Source: Verrucomicrobiota bacterium (GTDB taxonomy: Bacteria; Verrucomicrobiota; Verrucomicrobiia; Limisphaerales; AV2). Taken from it: a stretch of 6,209 nt of DNA. The DNA lies in NCBI GenBank assembly GCA_003219675.1, contig QHPW01000132.1:3087-9295 (forward strand), written 5' to 3'. Below the pieces are notes generated by a model. That model saw nothing but the letters and a program-made list of their open reading frames with translations, was not told the origin of the DNA and searched no databases. Numbering within the stretch: the stretch's first letter is position 1; each line of letters starts with the position of its first letter. Made by a program: the position numbers and the translations under genes. Shown one piece after another: positions 4,835-6,209 of this stretch.

Positions 4835-6209
4835 GCCGTTTCATCCTCGTCCTCGACTGGCCGACTCGGTTCGAGGACGAGGCCTCGACGCGCGTCACGA
4901 TTTCGGAGATGTTCCCTCTCCTCGAACGCGCGCCAGGCAGTGTTTCATTTTTGACGAGCGACCCCATTTCTCTTATCGTCCGCTTGAATGAGATCTGCGT
5001 CCCGGAGCCAACCGCTGAAGCAACAGGGCAACGCATTGTGAACACGCCCCCCGCTCCCGCCGCGACCAGAACGGTGGCTGACCGCGCTGGATTCATTCTC
5101 AATCAGCTTCCGCAAGGCGGTCTGTTTGCCGACATGGATTGGCGTATTTCACCGGCGCCGTTTGCGCTCGGCGCCGATCTGAGCCGGGAGATCGAAACAC
5201 TTGGGCGTGTGCTGTTGCAGTTCAACCGCGCCGTGAACCTGCTTTACCGGCAGAGTGTCGCAGGCAAACAGCCGTCCTGGGTCGCCGCCTGGCTCGATCG
5301 TGGCAAGCCCGCCAAACTGATCGAACTCCAGCGTTCCGACGCGTTGAAGAACGAGTGGCCGCGCGTGATCCGACCGGACTTGCTGATCACCGACCACGGT
5401 CTCGCGCTCACGGAACTGGATTCAGTGCCCGGCGGCATTGGCCTCACGGCGTGGTTGAATCAAACCTATGCGCGGTTGGGCGAGGCCGTCCTCGGCGGCG
5501 CCGAGGGCATGCCGCGGGGTTTTGCCGGAATTTTTGGCGAGGCGCACGCGGTCCATGTGGTGGTTTCACGGGAAGCCGCGACCTATCGCCCGGAGATGGA
5601 ATGGATCTGTCATCGGCTCAATTCAGTGGAACGCAGTTTTCTGCCTCGCGACGAGACGCCATTTCCTTTTTCTGATGGCGATGCGGTCTATCGCTTCTTC
5701 GAGTTGTTCGATCTGGCCAACGTCCCTGTGGCCGACGCGCTGTTCGACGCGGCGGTCCAGAAACGCATTCGGCTCACGCCTCCGCCCAAACCGATCTTCG
5801 AGGAGAAGATGCTGTTCGCGCTCCTCTGGAACCGGAATTTGCGCGAATTCTGGCGGCGCGAGCTGGGCGAAGGCTTTCTGAAGCGGCTGTTTAAACTGGT
5901 TCCTTACACCTGGGTGGTCGATCCGACCCCGCTCCCTCCGCAGGCGGTCATCCCCGAACTCAATCTGACCGACTGGCAGCAGTTGAAGGCTCTTTCACAG
6001 AAGGAGCGCGAGTTGATTGTGAAAGCTTCCGGCTTCTCCGAGCACGCCTGGGGGGCGCGCAGTGTTTACCTGGGCAGCGATCTCTCGCACGTCGATTGGG
6101 GCGCGGCGGTGGACGCTGCTCTGGCAGGCTTCGAGCGTTCCCCCTGCGTCCTGCAGCGGTATCACAAACCCAAGGTCGTCGAGAGCAGTTATTATGACTT
6201 TGCCGGCGG
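4828..6209 (+). CDS. Putative circularly permuted ATP-grasp-family protein, 3' partial
   Basis: The frame runs from ATG 4828 to the end of the window without a stop, giving 460 complete codons, and continues beyond. An in-frame stop at 4747-4749 with no earlier ATG, GTG or TTG makes 4828 the first possible start, and codon third positions are GC-rich from there on. No signal peptide is evident, so the protein is probably cytoplasmic. RPDLLITDHGLALTELDSV followed by PGGIG (182-205) resembles the 'RPD...G..l.E.N...GG.G' region of circularly permuted ATP-grasp proteins of the glutathionylspermidine-synthase-like group. EEKMLFALLWNRNLREFW (325-342) and LVPYTWVVDP (357-366) fit the segment that follows. 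ELIVKASGFSEHAWGARSVYLG (395-416) looks like the ATP-binding strand with Lys399 and a Gly-containing loop, and VLQRYHKPKVV (441-451) like the hinge strand. The Mg-binding end of the domain may lie past the window. Such enzymes ligate a carboxylate to an amine using ATP; the substrate here is unknown. The family assignment comes from motif recall only. Confidence 0.62.
   Translation, partial: MNRRFILVLDWPTRFEDEASTRVTISEMFPLLERAPGSVSFLTSDPISLIVRLNEICVPEPTAEATGQRIVNTPPAPAATRTVADRAGFILNQLPQGGLFADMDWRISPAPFALGADLSREIETLGRVLLQFNRAVNLLYRQSVAGKQPSWVAAWLDRGKPAKLIELQRSDALKNEWPRVIRPDLLITDHGLALTELDSVPGGIGLTAWLNQTYARLGEAVLGGAEGMPRGFAGIFGEAHAVHVVVSREAATYRPEMEWICHRLNSVERSFLPRDETPFPFSDGDAVYRFFELFDLANVPVADALFDAAVQKRIRLTPPPKPIFEEKMLFALLWNRNLREFWRRELGEGFLKRLFKLVPYTWVVDPTPLPPQAVIPELNLTDWQQLKALSQKERELIVKASGFSEHAWGARSVYLGSDLSHVDWGAAVDAALAGFERSPCVLQRYHKPKVVESSYYDFAG

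Noticed and set aside
5139..5881. Plus-strand frames at 5139-5675 and 5468-5881
   Set aside because: Both are in other frames within the ATP-grasp-like gene, are Arg/Ser-rich and lack motifs. The frame starting at 4828 is continuous and carries the family features.

Overview
The window is high-GC DNA with three genes, all on the + strand, separated by repeat-rich intergenic sequence. It most likely comes from a Verrucomicrobiota genome (Pedosphaera/Limisphaera-like), or failing that a related planctomycete-type bacterium. This placement is an inference from gene content: a hydrazine-synthase-alpha-like dihaem protein of the kind common in Planctomycetota and Verrucomicrobiota, secreted proteins ending in a short 'YVIQSSPDFTNW...RFYRAL' beta domain, and palindromic intergenic repeats. 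No rRNA or other marker is present to prove it.

Layout. (1) 1-1815: the 3' part of a secreted-type protein with two CxxCH haem motifs (an HzsA-like middle domain, then a cytochrome-like domain) and C-terminal beta domains. Its beginning lies before the window. (2) 1816-2026: intergenic, mostly a long imperfect inverted repeat of the CCCTCACCCTG..CCCTCTCCC type. (3) 2027-4318: a complete secreted glycoside hydrolase of family 44, with an N-terminal beta-sandwich module and a C-terminal appended domain. (4) 4319-4827: 509 bases without a convincing gene. From 4414 this is a modular array: four copies of CTTTCCATGAACC, joined by 48-51 bp units with inverted ends, enclose three unrelated palindromic cassettes. 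(5) 4828-6209: the start of a long gene, open to the window end, encoding a protein that resembles circularly permuted ATP-grasp enzymes.

The genes do not form an obvious pathway. The first two products are probably exported: one looks like a redox or electron-transfer protein and the other cleaves beta-1,4-glucans or xyloglucan. The third looks cytoplasmic. The 211 and 509 base gaps filled with repeats argue against a tight operon.

The most unusual part is the array at 4414-4834. Its fourth copy of the conserved motif supplies the start codon and second codon (ATG AAC C) of the ATP-grasp-like gene. Another copy has a strong Shine-Dalgarno sequence and opens a 53-codon frame that overlaps that start codon as ATGA.
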